This document shows positions 36,478-44,782 of a stretch of DNA of 64,000 nt, piece after piece. The notes beneath the pieces are model-generated. The model made no database searches, had not been told where the DNA came from, and was given only the letters and a program-made list of their open reading frames with translations. Every line of letters starts with the position of its first letter. The first letter of the stretch is position 1. Source of the stretch: Acidobacteriota bacterium (GTDB lineage: Bacteria > Acidobacteriota > Terriglobia > Acidiferrales > UBA7541). The position numbers were made by a program, and so were the translations under genes. Location: NCBI GenBank assembly GCA_021324935.1, contig JAJPIE010000037.1, positions 1 to 64,000 of the forward strand, in the 5' to 3' direction.

Positions 36478-36499
36478 GGGAAGCAGGAAAGAGGTTGGG

Positions 36500-38341
36500 G
36501 TGAAACGAATTCTCCAATGCGGCGGCCTCCTGATGGTTCTGCTGGCGGCGGCAAGCGCGCGCGCGCAGTTGCAGGTCGGAGACACGACCATGCGCATGAA
36601 CGGCACGCTCACCGGCGGCTATTCGGCCGGCTACGGAGATCAGATCCCCTCGAATCACAGCGTGAACTTTGGCGCGGACGCGCAACTCAGCGGCGATTAC
36701 TACAACCCGAATTTTCTAAACTTCGATATCACCCCGTATTACAACCGTTCCACGTCCGATTCGACGTTTCAATCCTTGACCGATGCCTCGGGACTGAACG
36801 CGAATGTGAACCTGTTTACGGGCAGCAGAACCCCGGGTTACGTAAGCTTCAACTACACGCGGAACTCGACCGGAAATTTCGGATTGATCGGGACGCCGAA
36901 TTTCACCACGATCGGCAACGGATACGGTTTTGGCATCGGATGGAGCCTGTTGCTTCCGGACAAGCCGACCCTCTCTTTCAGCTATTCGCAGGGTTCGGGA
37001 GGCGGGAACGTTTATGGGACGAATGAGGAGTCGCATTCCGCCCTGAAAACGTTCAACCTGCGTTCCAGCTATATGCTTGCGGGCTGGAACCTGAACGCCT
37101 ACTATCAGCGCCTCAGCAACGATTCTCAGTTGCCGACGTTTCTTTCCGGAGAGACGAATCTGAGCTACAGCTCGACGACCGGCAATGTCCTGGGAGTGAA
37201 CGGGTCGCATGCCCTTCCGTGGAACGGCAGCGTATCGATGTACTACACTTACTCGACCTATTCGGGCCATTTCAACGATACCTCGCAACCCTACGACAAC
37301 TTCACGGACTTTTCGACCAACACCGAGGCGGCGAATGTGGTCTTCCATCCGACGAAGAAGTGGAGCTTGTACGGCAGCGAAAATTACACCGACAATTTGA
37401 ATGGCTATTTGTACCAGAATATCGCCAACAACGGCCAGGGCGTTCCGATCAACCAGCAGAATTCGACCTCCAATTCGTTCACCACCAGCGCCGGCGTGGG
37501 GTACAACATTCTCCCCAACCTTTTTGCCCAGGGCCAGATTACCTACTTTCAGCAATCGTACTTCGGGCAAACTTACACGGGAAGCTACATGTCGGGTTTG
37601 CTGGGCTATGGCAAGCGGATCTTCGGCATCTTCAGTCTGTCCGCGAGCGTGATCGACAGCACCAATCAGTTTTCGAACAACAATCTGGGATTCATCGCCA
37701 ACATCGACGGCTTCAAGCGCATCGGAGAGTGGGAAGTTTCCGGGAATCTGAGCTACGCGCAGAATGTGCAGACCCTGCTGGTGACCTACACAACCTCCTA
37801 TTACAATTACGGCGGCAACTTGCATCATCGCCTGGGCAGAGGGAAGCAGGTCACCTTTGCTTACAATGGGTCGCACAGCGGTCTGAACCAGGGCCAGGGA
37901 TCCTACGATTACAGCAACAGTTTTTCGACCACGCTGGCGATGCGCCGCGTCACACTTGGCGCAACGTATATCAAATCCAAGGGACTTTCGATCCTCACCA
38001 GCACGGGTATCCAGCCCATTACGCCGACGCCCGGATTGCCGCCCCTTGGGCAGATTGTTTACAATGGCACCAGCTACGGCGGAAACGTCGGGTTTACCCC
38101 GGTGGCAAGGCTAACCTTAAGCGCATCCTACTCCCACGCCGTGAGCGATACCCTCGCGAACGACATTTCTTCCCAGAATCGCACCGAGATTTTCTACACG
38201 CAGTTGCAATACCGGCTGCGCCGCGTCAACGTTTTCGCGGGCTACACGAAATTTTCCCAGGGGATCAGCGCGGCAGGCACTCCGCCGGGTAACACGTATT
38301 CGTATTTCATCGGAGTGTCGAGATGGCTCAGCTTCTTTTAG
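36500..38341 (+). CDS. Outer-membrane beta-barrel, candidate porin of a porin-cytochrome conduit
   Basis: 613 aa from GTG, 5 nt after GAGG; the track ORF extends upstream into the PPIase gene. Signal peptide KRILQCGGLLMVLLAAASARA. The whole mature chain alternates polar and aromatic residues in strands of about 10 residues (TLTGGYSAGYG, FLNFDITPYYNRST, PGYVSFNYTRNSTGNFG) and ends with WLSFF, the aromatic C-terminal signature recognised by the Bam machinery. It is large enough for 20 or more strands, as in MtrB/PioB-type sheaths that hold a multiheme cytochrome. It overlaps the next gene by 19 nt. The link to a cytochrome conduit rests on context. Confidence 0.8.
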   Translation: MKRILQCGGLLMVLLAAASARAQLQVGDTTMRMNGTLTGGYSAGYGDQIPSNHSVNFGADAQLSGDYYNPNFLNFDITPYYNRSTSDSTFQSLTDASGLNANVNLFTGSRTPGYVSFNYTRNSTGNFGLIGTPNFTTIGNGYGFGIGWSLLLPDKPTLSFSYSQGSGGGNVYGTNEESHSALKTFNLRSSYMLAGWNLNAYYQRLSNDSQLPTFLSGETNLSYSSTTGNVLGVNGSHALPWNGSVSMYYTYSTYSGHFNDTSQPYDNFTDFSTNTEAANVVFHPTKKWSLYGSENYTDNLNGYLYQNIANNGQGVPINQQNSTSNSFTTSAGVGYNILPNLFAQGQITYFQQSYFGQTYTGSYMSGLLGYGKRIFGIFSLSASVIDSTNQFSNNNLGFIANIDGFKRIGEWEVSGNLSYAQNVQTLLVTYTTSYYNYGGNLHHRLGRGKQVTFAYNGSHSGLNQGQGSYDYSNSFSTTLAMRRVTLGATYIKSKGLSILTSTGIQPITPTPGLPPLGQIVYNGTSYGGNVGFTPVARLTLSASYSHAVSDTLANDISSQNRTEIFYTQLQYRLRRVNVFAGYTKFSQGISAAGTPPGNTYSYFIGVSRWLSFF

Positions 38342-39435
38342 AAAAGAGGTCGCTCCTGAGCTTGCAAGGAAAAATGCTGGCGGCGTGCCTGGCCGGGACG
38401 TTGTGCCTGACTCCGGCGGGATTTGCCACGGACAAAAAGAAAAACGAGCCGGTGCGGATCGACATTCCCGAACTGCTTCTGGATGGGGGCCGGAAGCTGC
38501 GCTTCGAGCGGATGTTCAGCACGGAGCAGGAAGTGAAGCCCAAGAAGGGGTTCTGGACGAAGGTCGTGGACGTGGTGATCGGGGCGCCGGACTATCACAC
38601 CATGGTCAGGCCCTACAGCATCACCACCGATTCGAAGGGGCGGATCATCGTCACCGATCCGGGCGCGCATGGCGTGCACATCTTCGACTTCAACAAGGAA
38701 AAATACAAATTTTTGTCGCGCCAGGACACCGATCACAACCCGTTGGTCGAGCCGCAGTGCGTGGCCGTGGACGCCGAAGACCGCATCTACGTGACCGATT
38801 CGGACGCCGGGAAGATTTTCGTCTTCAATCCGAGCGGGAAGCTGGAGCGCGTGATCGGCGCGCTGAAATACGGCGAGGGGTTTTTCAAGCGGCCGACGGG
38901 CATCGCCATCGATTCGGCGGCGCAACGGATTTACGTGAGCGACACTCTGCGCGACCAGATTTTCGAGATGGACATGCAGGGAAGCGTGCTGCGGAAGATC
39001 GGCAAGCGCGGAACGGGCGACGGGGAATTCAACTATCCCACCGAATTGCGGTTGCATGGCGATTCGCTGGCGGTGGTGGAAGCGATGAATTTCCGCGTGC
39101 AGGTGCTGGACAAGAACGGCGAGTACCAATACTCAATCGGGAAGATCGGCGACCATGTGGGGTCGATGTTCCGGCCAAAGGGTGTGGGCTTCGATTCCGA
39201 GGGGCACCTTTATGTGGTCGACGGGATGTGGAGTGTCGTGCAGGTGTTCGATCGGGAAGGACAATTGCTTTATTACTTCGGGAAGCTCGGCACGGCGCCG
39301 GGCGATTTCCAGTTGCCCACGGGCTTGCGCATCGACGACCAGGACCGGATTTATGTGGTGGATTCGTTCAACAAGCGCGTGCAGGTGTATCACTATTTCG
39401 GCGCGGCGAGCGCCACGGGCGGGGTGAAGCCGTGA
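38323..39435 (+). CDS. NHL-repeat beta-propeller protein B
   Basis: A 370-aa secreted propeller: signal peptide (LQGKMLAACLAGTLCLTPAGFA), Lys-rich linker, then about six NHL blades such as RPYSITTDSKGRIIVTDPGA, PQCVAVDAEDRIYVTDSDAG and RPKGVGFDSEGHLYVVDGMW. It is clearly a paralogue of the propeller in unit A, with the same architecture but a shorter tail. Its start lies inside the end of the barrel gene, and its stop overlaps the GTG of the 12-heme gene (GTGA), so the three are translationally coupled. It probably helps localise or assemble the cytochromes. Confidence 0.88.
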   Translation: MAQLLLEKRSLLSLQGKMLAACLAGTLCLTPAGFATDKKKNEPVRIDIPELLLDGGRKLRFERMFSTEQEVKPKKGFWTKVVDVVIGAPDYHTMVRPYSITTDSKGRIIVTDPGAHGVHIFDFNKEKYKFLSRQDTDHNPLVEPQCVAVDAEDRIYVTDSDAGKIFVFNPSGKLERVIGALKYGEGFFKRPTGIAIDSAAQRIYVSDTLRDQIFEMDMQGSVLRKIGKRGTGDGEFNYPTELRLHGDSLAVVEAMNFRVQVLDKNGEYQYSIGKIGDHVGSMFRPKGVGFDSEGHLYVVDGMWSVVQVFDREGQLLYYFGKLGTAPGDFQLPTGLRIDDQDRIYVVDSFNKRVQVYHYFGAASATGGVKP

Positions 39436-41378
39436 AGCAGAAACTTCTCATCGCCGCGCTGGTGTTGCTGGTCACGATGGCCTGCCGATTGGCATTTGCG
39501 CAGACCACGCCTCCGCCACCGACGGGGGACGCGCTGGGCATGCACAACATGTCGGCGGGGAGCGGTTCGTCGGTGACCGCGCCGGGAAGCCTCGGCTGCA
39601 CGTTTTGCCACGCGCCGCACAGCGGATTGGGCGGCGTGACACCGTTGTGGAACCAGCAGTTGTCTCAGCAGACTTACACGCCGTATACGAGCACGACGTA
39701 CAAGCAGAAGGGAAATACGCAGCCGACGCTGGGCGTGACCAGCAGCCTGTGCTTGAGTTGCCACGACGGCACGGTGGCCGTGGGACAGACCGCAGTGTTC
39801 GGAAAAATTCCCGTGAGCGGCGCCTTGAACAACATCGACGTTTTGACCACCAACCTGAGCGGATCCCACCCCTTCAGCCTGGTGTTGCCGATCAAGGATT
39901 CGCCGGACCTGGCCGCATCGCTGGCGGCGCAGGGCGTGACCGCCGATCCGACGGGAGCGGTCAAGCTGGTAAACGGAAATATTGAGTGCACGAGCTGCCA
40001 CAATCCGCACGTGCAAGGCATCGATACCGTGGCGCAGAACTTCCTGGTGCGCGACAGTTCTAACGGGCAGATGTGCCTGGCGTGCCATGATCCGGCGCGC
40101 ACGCTGACCGGGCAGGTAAATCCGCTGACCGGATGGACCGGGAGCATTCACCAGACGGCGACGAATCAGGTGGCGAACACGGCGAATGTGGGTGTGTACC
40201 CGACCGTTGCGGTGAACGCGTGCACTTCGTGCCACATGGAGCACAACGCCGGGGGGCCTTCGCGGCTGATGCGGCCGGCGACGCCCGCGGCGCCGGGTGT
40301 GGACGCGGCTACGCAGGATTGCATTTCGTGCCACGGCGGAACGAACGCGAACATCTCGCCCCTGCCGCTGAACGTTTATGGTGAGTTTTCGAAGATCTCG
40401 CACTTATTGCCGGCGGGCAGCAATCTGCACGACGCGGCCGAGCCGGCGGTTTTGAACAACAATCGCCATGCGACGTGCGTGGACTGCCACGATCCGCACT
40501 CGGGAAATCGGCTTACGGTGTTTGCGCAGCCGCCCGCGATCCGGCCGCCGCAGAGCGGCGTGGAAGGCGTCAGCGCCGCGGACGGCAGTACGGTGCTTGC
40601 ACCGGCGGTGAATCAATACGAAAGCTGTTTCCGCTGCCATGGCACCAGCGTTGGCAAACAGGTGCTGATCAAGTACGGCTACTTGCCGACCCGGCTGGTG
40701 TTTTCGGGCGATCCTCTCAATCTGATCCCGCAGTTCAGCCCAAGTTCCACGTCGAGTCACCCGGTGGTGCATCCCCGGAGCAGCCCATTGCCGCAACCCA
40801 GCTTGCTGACGAACATGCTCAATCAGAACGGCACGGCTTCGAGCCGCCTGGTGGGCTCGCAGATTTTCTGCACCGATTGCCACGCCAGCGACGACAATCG
40901 CGAATTTGGCGGGGCCGGCCCGAACGGACCACACGGCTCGATCTATCCACATATCCTGGAGCGCAACTATCAGTTTTCACAGGCGGGCGTGCCGGGCGGG
41001 CCGGTCACGAACACGTTCCCGACGCCAGACCTGAGCCCGCTGGGACCTTACGCCATGTGCGCGAAGTGCCACGACCTGAACAACGTTATTTCCAACGCGA
41101 GTTGGGCGCAGCACGGGCGGCACATTTCCAACGACGGATTCTCCTGCTCGGTGTGCCACACGGCGCACGGTATGGGATCGGTGAACCCCAGCGTAACCGG
41201 CGAACGGTTGATTAATTTCGATGTGAACGTAGTCGGCCAGAATAACGGCGCGCCCATTTCGTATAACCATGCCACAAACACTTGCACGTTGACCTGCCAC
41301 AATGCCGCGCACAACCCGGATGGCAGCGTCTCCGTGAATGGAACGGTCTTGCCCCAGGTGATGGGAATCAAGCACTGA
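39432..41378 (+). CDS. 12-heme cytochrome c with one CX3CH motif
   Basis: 648 aa from the GTG that overlaps the preceding stop codon; the 349 codons before it in the track ORF are a shadow of the NHL gene. Signal peptide KQKLLIAALVLLVTMACRLAFAQ. I count eleven CXXCH motifs (first at residue 56, GCTFCHAPHSG) plus a final CTLTCH with three residues between the Cys. The first about 220 residues (LGMHNMSAG, GCTFCHAPHSG, LCLSCHDGTV, CTSCHNPHV) mirror the tetraheme protein, so a shared module is extended here by eight more hemes. Likely periplasmic or outer-membrane electron carrier working with the barrel. Confidence 0.88.
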   Translation: MKQKLLIAALVLLVTMACRLAFAQTTPPPPTGDALGMHNMSAGSGSSVTAPGSLGCTFCHAPHSGLGGVTPLWNQQLSQQTYTPYTSTTYKQKGNTQPTLGVTSSLCLSCHDGTVAVGQTAVFGKIPVSGALNNIDVLTTNLSGSHPFSLVLPIKDSPDLAASLAAQGVTADPTGAVKLVNGNIECTSCHNPHVQGIDTVAQNFLVRDSSNGQMCLACHDPARTLTGQVNPLTGWTGSIHQTATNQVANTANVGVYPTVAVNACTSCHMEHNAGGPSRLMRPATPAAPGVDAATQDCISCHGGTNANISPLPLNVYGEFSKISHLLPAGSNLHDAAEPAVLNNNRHATCVDCHDPHSGNRLTVFAQPPAIRPPQSGVEGVSAADGSTVLAPAVNQYESCFRCHGTSVGKQVLIKYGYLPTRLVFSGDPLNLIPQFSPSSTSSHPVVHPRSSPLPQPSLLTNMLNQNGTASSRLVGSQIFCTDCHASDDNREFGGAGPNGPHGSIYPHILERNYQFSQAGVPGGPVTNTFPTPDLSPLGPYAMCAKCHDLNNVISNASWAQHGRHISNDGFSCSVCHTAHGMGSVNPSVTGERLINFDVNVVGQNNGAPISYNHATNTCTLTCHNAAHNPDGSVSVNGTVLPQVMGIKH

Positions 41379-41430
41379 GCCCCGGGCAGCCCGCGCGGAC
41401 GAGGTTCTCCGGGCAATCCCGAAATTGTTT

Positions 41431-42933
41431 ATGAACACTGCAGATTCCGCTCGTGAAACTCGCGGTTCGTCCACCGACAGCCTATTGGGATTTGCCGGGG
41501 TGTTTTTGTTGCTTGGCCTTGCCGCGGGATTGGAGTGCGTGAAACTCGCTTCGCTCCGCGAACCGGGGATTTGGGGACATCTTCGGGCGGGCGCGTGGAT
41601 TCTGCAAAACAAAGCGTGGCCGCACACGGGAATATTTTCCCAGGCGCAAAACTTGAGCTGGCAGGACTTTTCGTGGGGCTACGATGCCCTCGCGGCGGTA
41701 TTGTATCGCTTGGCCGGTCTGCGAGCAGTGCCCCTGCTTTTACTGGTGTCGCGATTCGCGCTTGCGCTGATCTCATTTTTGCTGGCGGGGGGGTGGCGAA
41801 ATCTTTGGCCCGCGGTGATCTTGTCGGCGACCGCGCAATACGTGCTTTTCTCGATGGGACCAAGCTCCGCGATTGTTTCGGTGGTTTTTGGGGGAATCGA
41901 GCTGCTGGTTTTGTTCGGCGCACGCGAGTCAGGCTCCCTGCGCATGCTGCGGTGGCTGCCGGCGCTGTTCGTGTGCTGGGCAAATCTCGATGGCGGGTTT
42001 GTTTACGGAATCGCGCTGTACGGCATTTTTGTCGCGGCATCACTCCTGGAGCACTGGCAGATCAGGAGCAAATTGCATTGGCTGGATCAACCAGCAGGGC
42101 AAGCACCCCTGAAATCCTGGCTACTGTATGGCGGAGCGTGCGTCCTGGCCAGCTTGCTGAATCCTTACACGATTCACGCCTATGGCTCCTTTCTGACGAA
42201 CGAATTCAGCCCGGTGAACCAGCACCTGCCCTTCTACACCGCCATGAGTTTTCGCCAGCCACAGGATTACGTGCTGATGCTGCTAGGGATGGTTGCTTAT
42301 CTTGGCCTGGGGCTGCGCCGCTCGCGGAATGCGTTTTCGATTGGCGTGCTCGTGGGCAGCATGGCGCTGGCGTTTCACGCGCAACGCGAGGCATGGGTGC
42401 TCGCGCTGGCGTCGGCAGCGGTGATTGGCCACTGCATCCTTCGAAGTGCGGAGGCAGGCGCCGCTTCCGGTTTGCGCGATTGGAACGCGCCGCGGCTCGG
42501 AGTGGCGGCCGCGGCCCTTTCCGTTGCGTTGGTCCTTTTCTTTGCGCATGTGCCGAAACGGCAAGACGTATTGCTTGCCAAAGTAGCCGAGCACTTTCCG
42601 GTGCGTGCCGCGGATTTCCTTCGCACGCATCCGCAGCCGGCTCCTTTCTTCAATGTCTATCAATGGGGTGCATTTCTCACCTGGTACCTGCCGGAATATC
42701 CCGTGGCGATTGACGGACGCCGCGGCCTTTATCCCGAAGAGACCGAACTCGGCTACTTCAAAGCGATGAACGCGGATATTCCTTATCGCCAGTTTCCGCC
42801 CATGAATCGGGCGCGCACCTTTCTGATGGACAAGGCGGGAATTATGGGAGAGGCGCTGCGCGGCGTGAAGGGTTTTCAGGCGATTTATGAAGACAATCTC
42901 TCGATTGTGTATTCCCACGAGACCCAGGAGTAA
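41431..42933 (+). CDS. GT-C-like polytopic membrane protein
   Basis: 500 aa with about ten hydrophobic helices, from the ATG (the track TTG is two codons earlier). After a first membrane helix comes a loop with GIWGHLRAGAWILQNKAWPH and WQDFSWGYDALAAVLY, in the position of the acidic first loop of GT-C glycosyltransferases. The C-terminal domain ends with FFNVYQWGAFLTWYLPEYPV and AIDGRRGLYPE. The same blocks occur in the minus-strand gene at 51.2-52.7 kb, so the two are paralogues. Probably a polyprenyl-phosphate-sugar-dependent transferase or an accessory; the substrate is unknown. It begins the plus-strand acylation cluster. Confidence 0.7.
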   Translation: MNTADSARETRGSSTDSLLGFAGVFLLLGLAAGLECVKLASLREPGIWGHLRAGAWILQNKAWPHTGIFSQAQNLSWQDFSWGYDALAAVLYRLAGLRAVPLLLLVSRFALALISFLLAGGWRNLWPAVILSATAQYVLFSMGPSSAIVSVVFGGIELLVLFGARESGSLRMLRWLPALFVCWANLDGGFVYGIALYGIFVAASLLEHWQIRSKLHWLDQPAGQAPLKSWLLYGGACVLASLLNPYTIHAYGSFLTNEFSPVNQHLPFYTAMSFRQPQDYVLMLLGMVAYLGLGLRRSRNAFSIGVLVGSMALAFHAQREAWVLALASAAVIGHCILRSAEAGAASGLRDWNAPRLGVAAAALSVALVLFFAHVPKRQDVLLAKVAEHFPVRAADFLRTHPQPAPFFNVYQWGAFLTWYLPEYPVAIDGRRGLYPEETELGYFKAMNADIPYRQFPPMNRARTFLMDKAGIMGEALRGVKGFQAIYEDNLSIVYSHETQE

Positions 42934-42945
42934 AGCGGGGAACTG

Positions 42946-44517
42946 ATGGCCAGCGCGGCACAGATCGAATCGCTACCGGCGGTGAAGGCGCGTGAGTTGT
43001 GGAAGTTGGGGGACGCGGCGGTTGTGCTGGTCTATTCGAGCGTGGTTCTCTGGACGCTGCAATACCACGAAAAATGGGCGGACGAAGCGCAGGCGTGGCT
43101 GATTGCGCGCGATCTGGATTTGAAGACCATCTGGTTTCACGAGTTGCGTTACGAAGGTACGCCGGGGCTTTGGCACACGATATTGTGGATCGCGCAGCAC
43201 GTTTTTCATGCGAAGTACGGAGCGCTCGGTTACATCGGCGCGGTGTTCGCGATCGCGGGCGCGGCAGCGCTGCTCTTCCTCGCGCCGTTTCCGCGTTACA
43301 TCCGCTGGCCGCTCGCTTTCACCTACGTGATGGTCTACCAATACGCCCTGATCTCCCGGCCATATACACTTTTTCCTTTGCTGGCATTCCTGGCGGCTTA
43401 CTTTTACAAGGACGTGGCCAAGCCCGAACGTATAAGCCTTGTATTGGCGATTCTCGCCTTGCTTACCCTGCACGGCACGATCCTCGCGGGTTGTCTTGGA
43501 TTGACCTATTTAATTCAGGGATTGCAAATGTGGCCGGTCCTGGACGTTACGGTCAAGCGTCGCTACTTCGTGTGTATTGCGGGGCTCACGCTGCTATTTC
43601 TGTTCATTGTGCTGATCATGAAGCCAACACCGGATGTCGCGGAGTTTGCCATGAAGGAAAAGGTGAATCAGCTTGGCCATGTTTTTCAGCAAGCACAGCC
43701 AACTACACTTCGCAAAACGGGTGCGGTGATTTCGGGCGCATTCCTTGACTACACCGTACCGTCCGCGGCATTTATCTTGCTCGCCTTTGCGTGGTGCGCC
43801 TATCGGCGGAAACCGCTGGAGTTTGCGCTACCGGTTTCGTCCCTGGTTGTTTTCTACGCGCTTATCCATGGCTACCCGCATCACCATGGAACCGTGTTTG
43901 TCGCGGCGATTACCGCGATCTGGATTGCCTGGCCGACAAACGACCCGCCTTTGGCACGCATAGTCGGGGAAAATTGGCCCCATATCGGTATAACTGCTCT
44001 GCTGCTGGTTCTTTGCACGGTCAATCTCTTTGACGCTGCCGTGGTCATTCATCGAGAGTATCTATACCCCTATAGTGGTTCTGAAGATGCAGCCAAGTTC
44101 CTGAAAAATGTGGGCGCGGACCGACAGCCGCTCTTCGGGCTGCTCTACGGGGTCGCGGCGATTCAAGCCTATTTTGACCACAACATCCTGACAAATCTGC
44201 ACACCGCATATTTTCATCACGGATTGCCTGATGAAGAGGCGGGCACAACCTTGAATCTGTCCGAGTTGCACCGGGTCGACCCGGAATACATTGTTGTCTA
44301 TTCAGACGAACCAGAATTGATGATGCAGTTGGGAGCACCCTACCTCTTCAACGAGGGCTACAGAATCGTCCACTTTTCGGATGGATACTACCTGTATAAG
44401 CGAGCAGTCTACCAGCGCGATACATACTTCATTTTTCAGAAACCTCGCGCTGGCCAGGGTTCGGACACGGGTTTTATGCCCTTACCAGAGCCGGCAGGAA
44501 ACGAGGAAGCACCATAG
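42946..44517 (+). CDS. GT39/PMT-like membrane glycosyltransferase
   Basis: A 523-aa polytopic membrane protein with about eleven helices. The first periplasmic loop carries EKWADEAQAWLIARDLDLKT and LRYEGTPGLWHTILW. The Asp-Glu pair followed by a Trp-rich loop is the catalytic signature of the GT-C superfamily (PMT, ArnT, PglB-like), which takes sugars from polyprenyl carriers. The start has GGGGAA 5 nt upstream, 12 nt after the previous stop. It presumably acts on the same surface molecule as the acylation enzymes downstream. The acceptor cannot be told. Confidence 0.75.
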   Translation: MASAAQIESLPAVKARELWKLGDAAVVLVYSSVVLWTLQYHEKWADEAQAWLIARDLDLKTIWFHELRYEGTPGLWHTILWIAQHVFHAKYGALGYIGAVFAIAGAAALLFLAPFPRYIRWPLAFTYVMVYQYALISRPYTLFPLLAFLAAYFYKDVAKPERISLVLAILALLTLHGTILAGCLGLTYLIQGLQMWPVLDVTVKRRYFVCIAGLTLLFLFIVLIMKPTPDVAEFAMKEKVNQLGHVFQQAQPTTLRKTGAVISGAFLDYTVPSAAFILLAFAWCAYRRKPLEFALPVSSLVVFYALIHGYPHHHGTVFVAAITAIWIAWPTNDPPLARIVGENWPHIGITALLLVLCTVNLFDAAVVIHREYLYPYSGSEDAAKFLKNVGADRQPLFGLLYGVAAIQAYFDHNILTNLHTAYFHHGLPDEEAGTTLNLSELHRVDPEYIVVYSDEPELMMQLGAPYLFNEGYRIVHFSDGYYLYKRAVYQRDTYFIFQKPRAGQGSDTGFMPLPEPAGNEEAP

Positions 44518-44566
44518 GCATAGATGCAGCAATTCGGGCCGAAGAAAACGTTCGAAAGGAAATGTG

Positions 44567-44779
44567 ATGAGCAGGCAAGAAAAGCCTCCGGAAACAACCA
44601 TTCCGAAAGATTCGTTTATGGATCTCATGTGGAGGCACCGGCTGTGGTGGATGCTGCCACTCGGGGTTTTGCTGCTGTTGCTAGGGGCCATTTACGCGCT
44701 GGAGCACCTTTCAAAGACGGACTCGGAGATGTATCCGACGTCGTCAAGCACCCGCGTGGAATTGCCATATTCGGGTTGA
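44567..44779 (+). CDS. Small membrane protein, DUF5989-like
   Basis: 70 aa from the ATG after AAAGGAAATG; the track ORF starts 62 codons earlier. One helix (WWMLPLGVLLLLLGAIYAL) is preceded by a cytoplasmic stretch with SFMDLMWRHRLWW, the pattern of DUF5989 proteins found next to SGNH and acyltransferase genes. As I recall the family, members end in a PFIYTLF-like tail; here the C-terminus is VELPYSG and the aromatic motif is missing. It overlaps neither neighbour and lies 3 nt before the SGNH gene. Its position parallels DltX. Confidence 0.6.
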   Translation: MSRQEKPPETTIPKDSFMDLMWRHRLWWMLPLGVLLLLLGAIYALEHLSKTDSEMYPTSSSTRVELPYSG

Positions 44780-44782
44780 TAC

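Noticed and set aside
38385-39431. 349-codon upstream extension of the 12-heme cytochrome
   Set aside because: This part is an alternative frame of the NHL gene. A GTG with a ribosome site and a signal peptide marks the true start.
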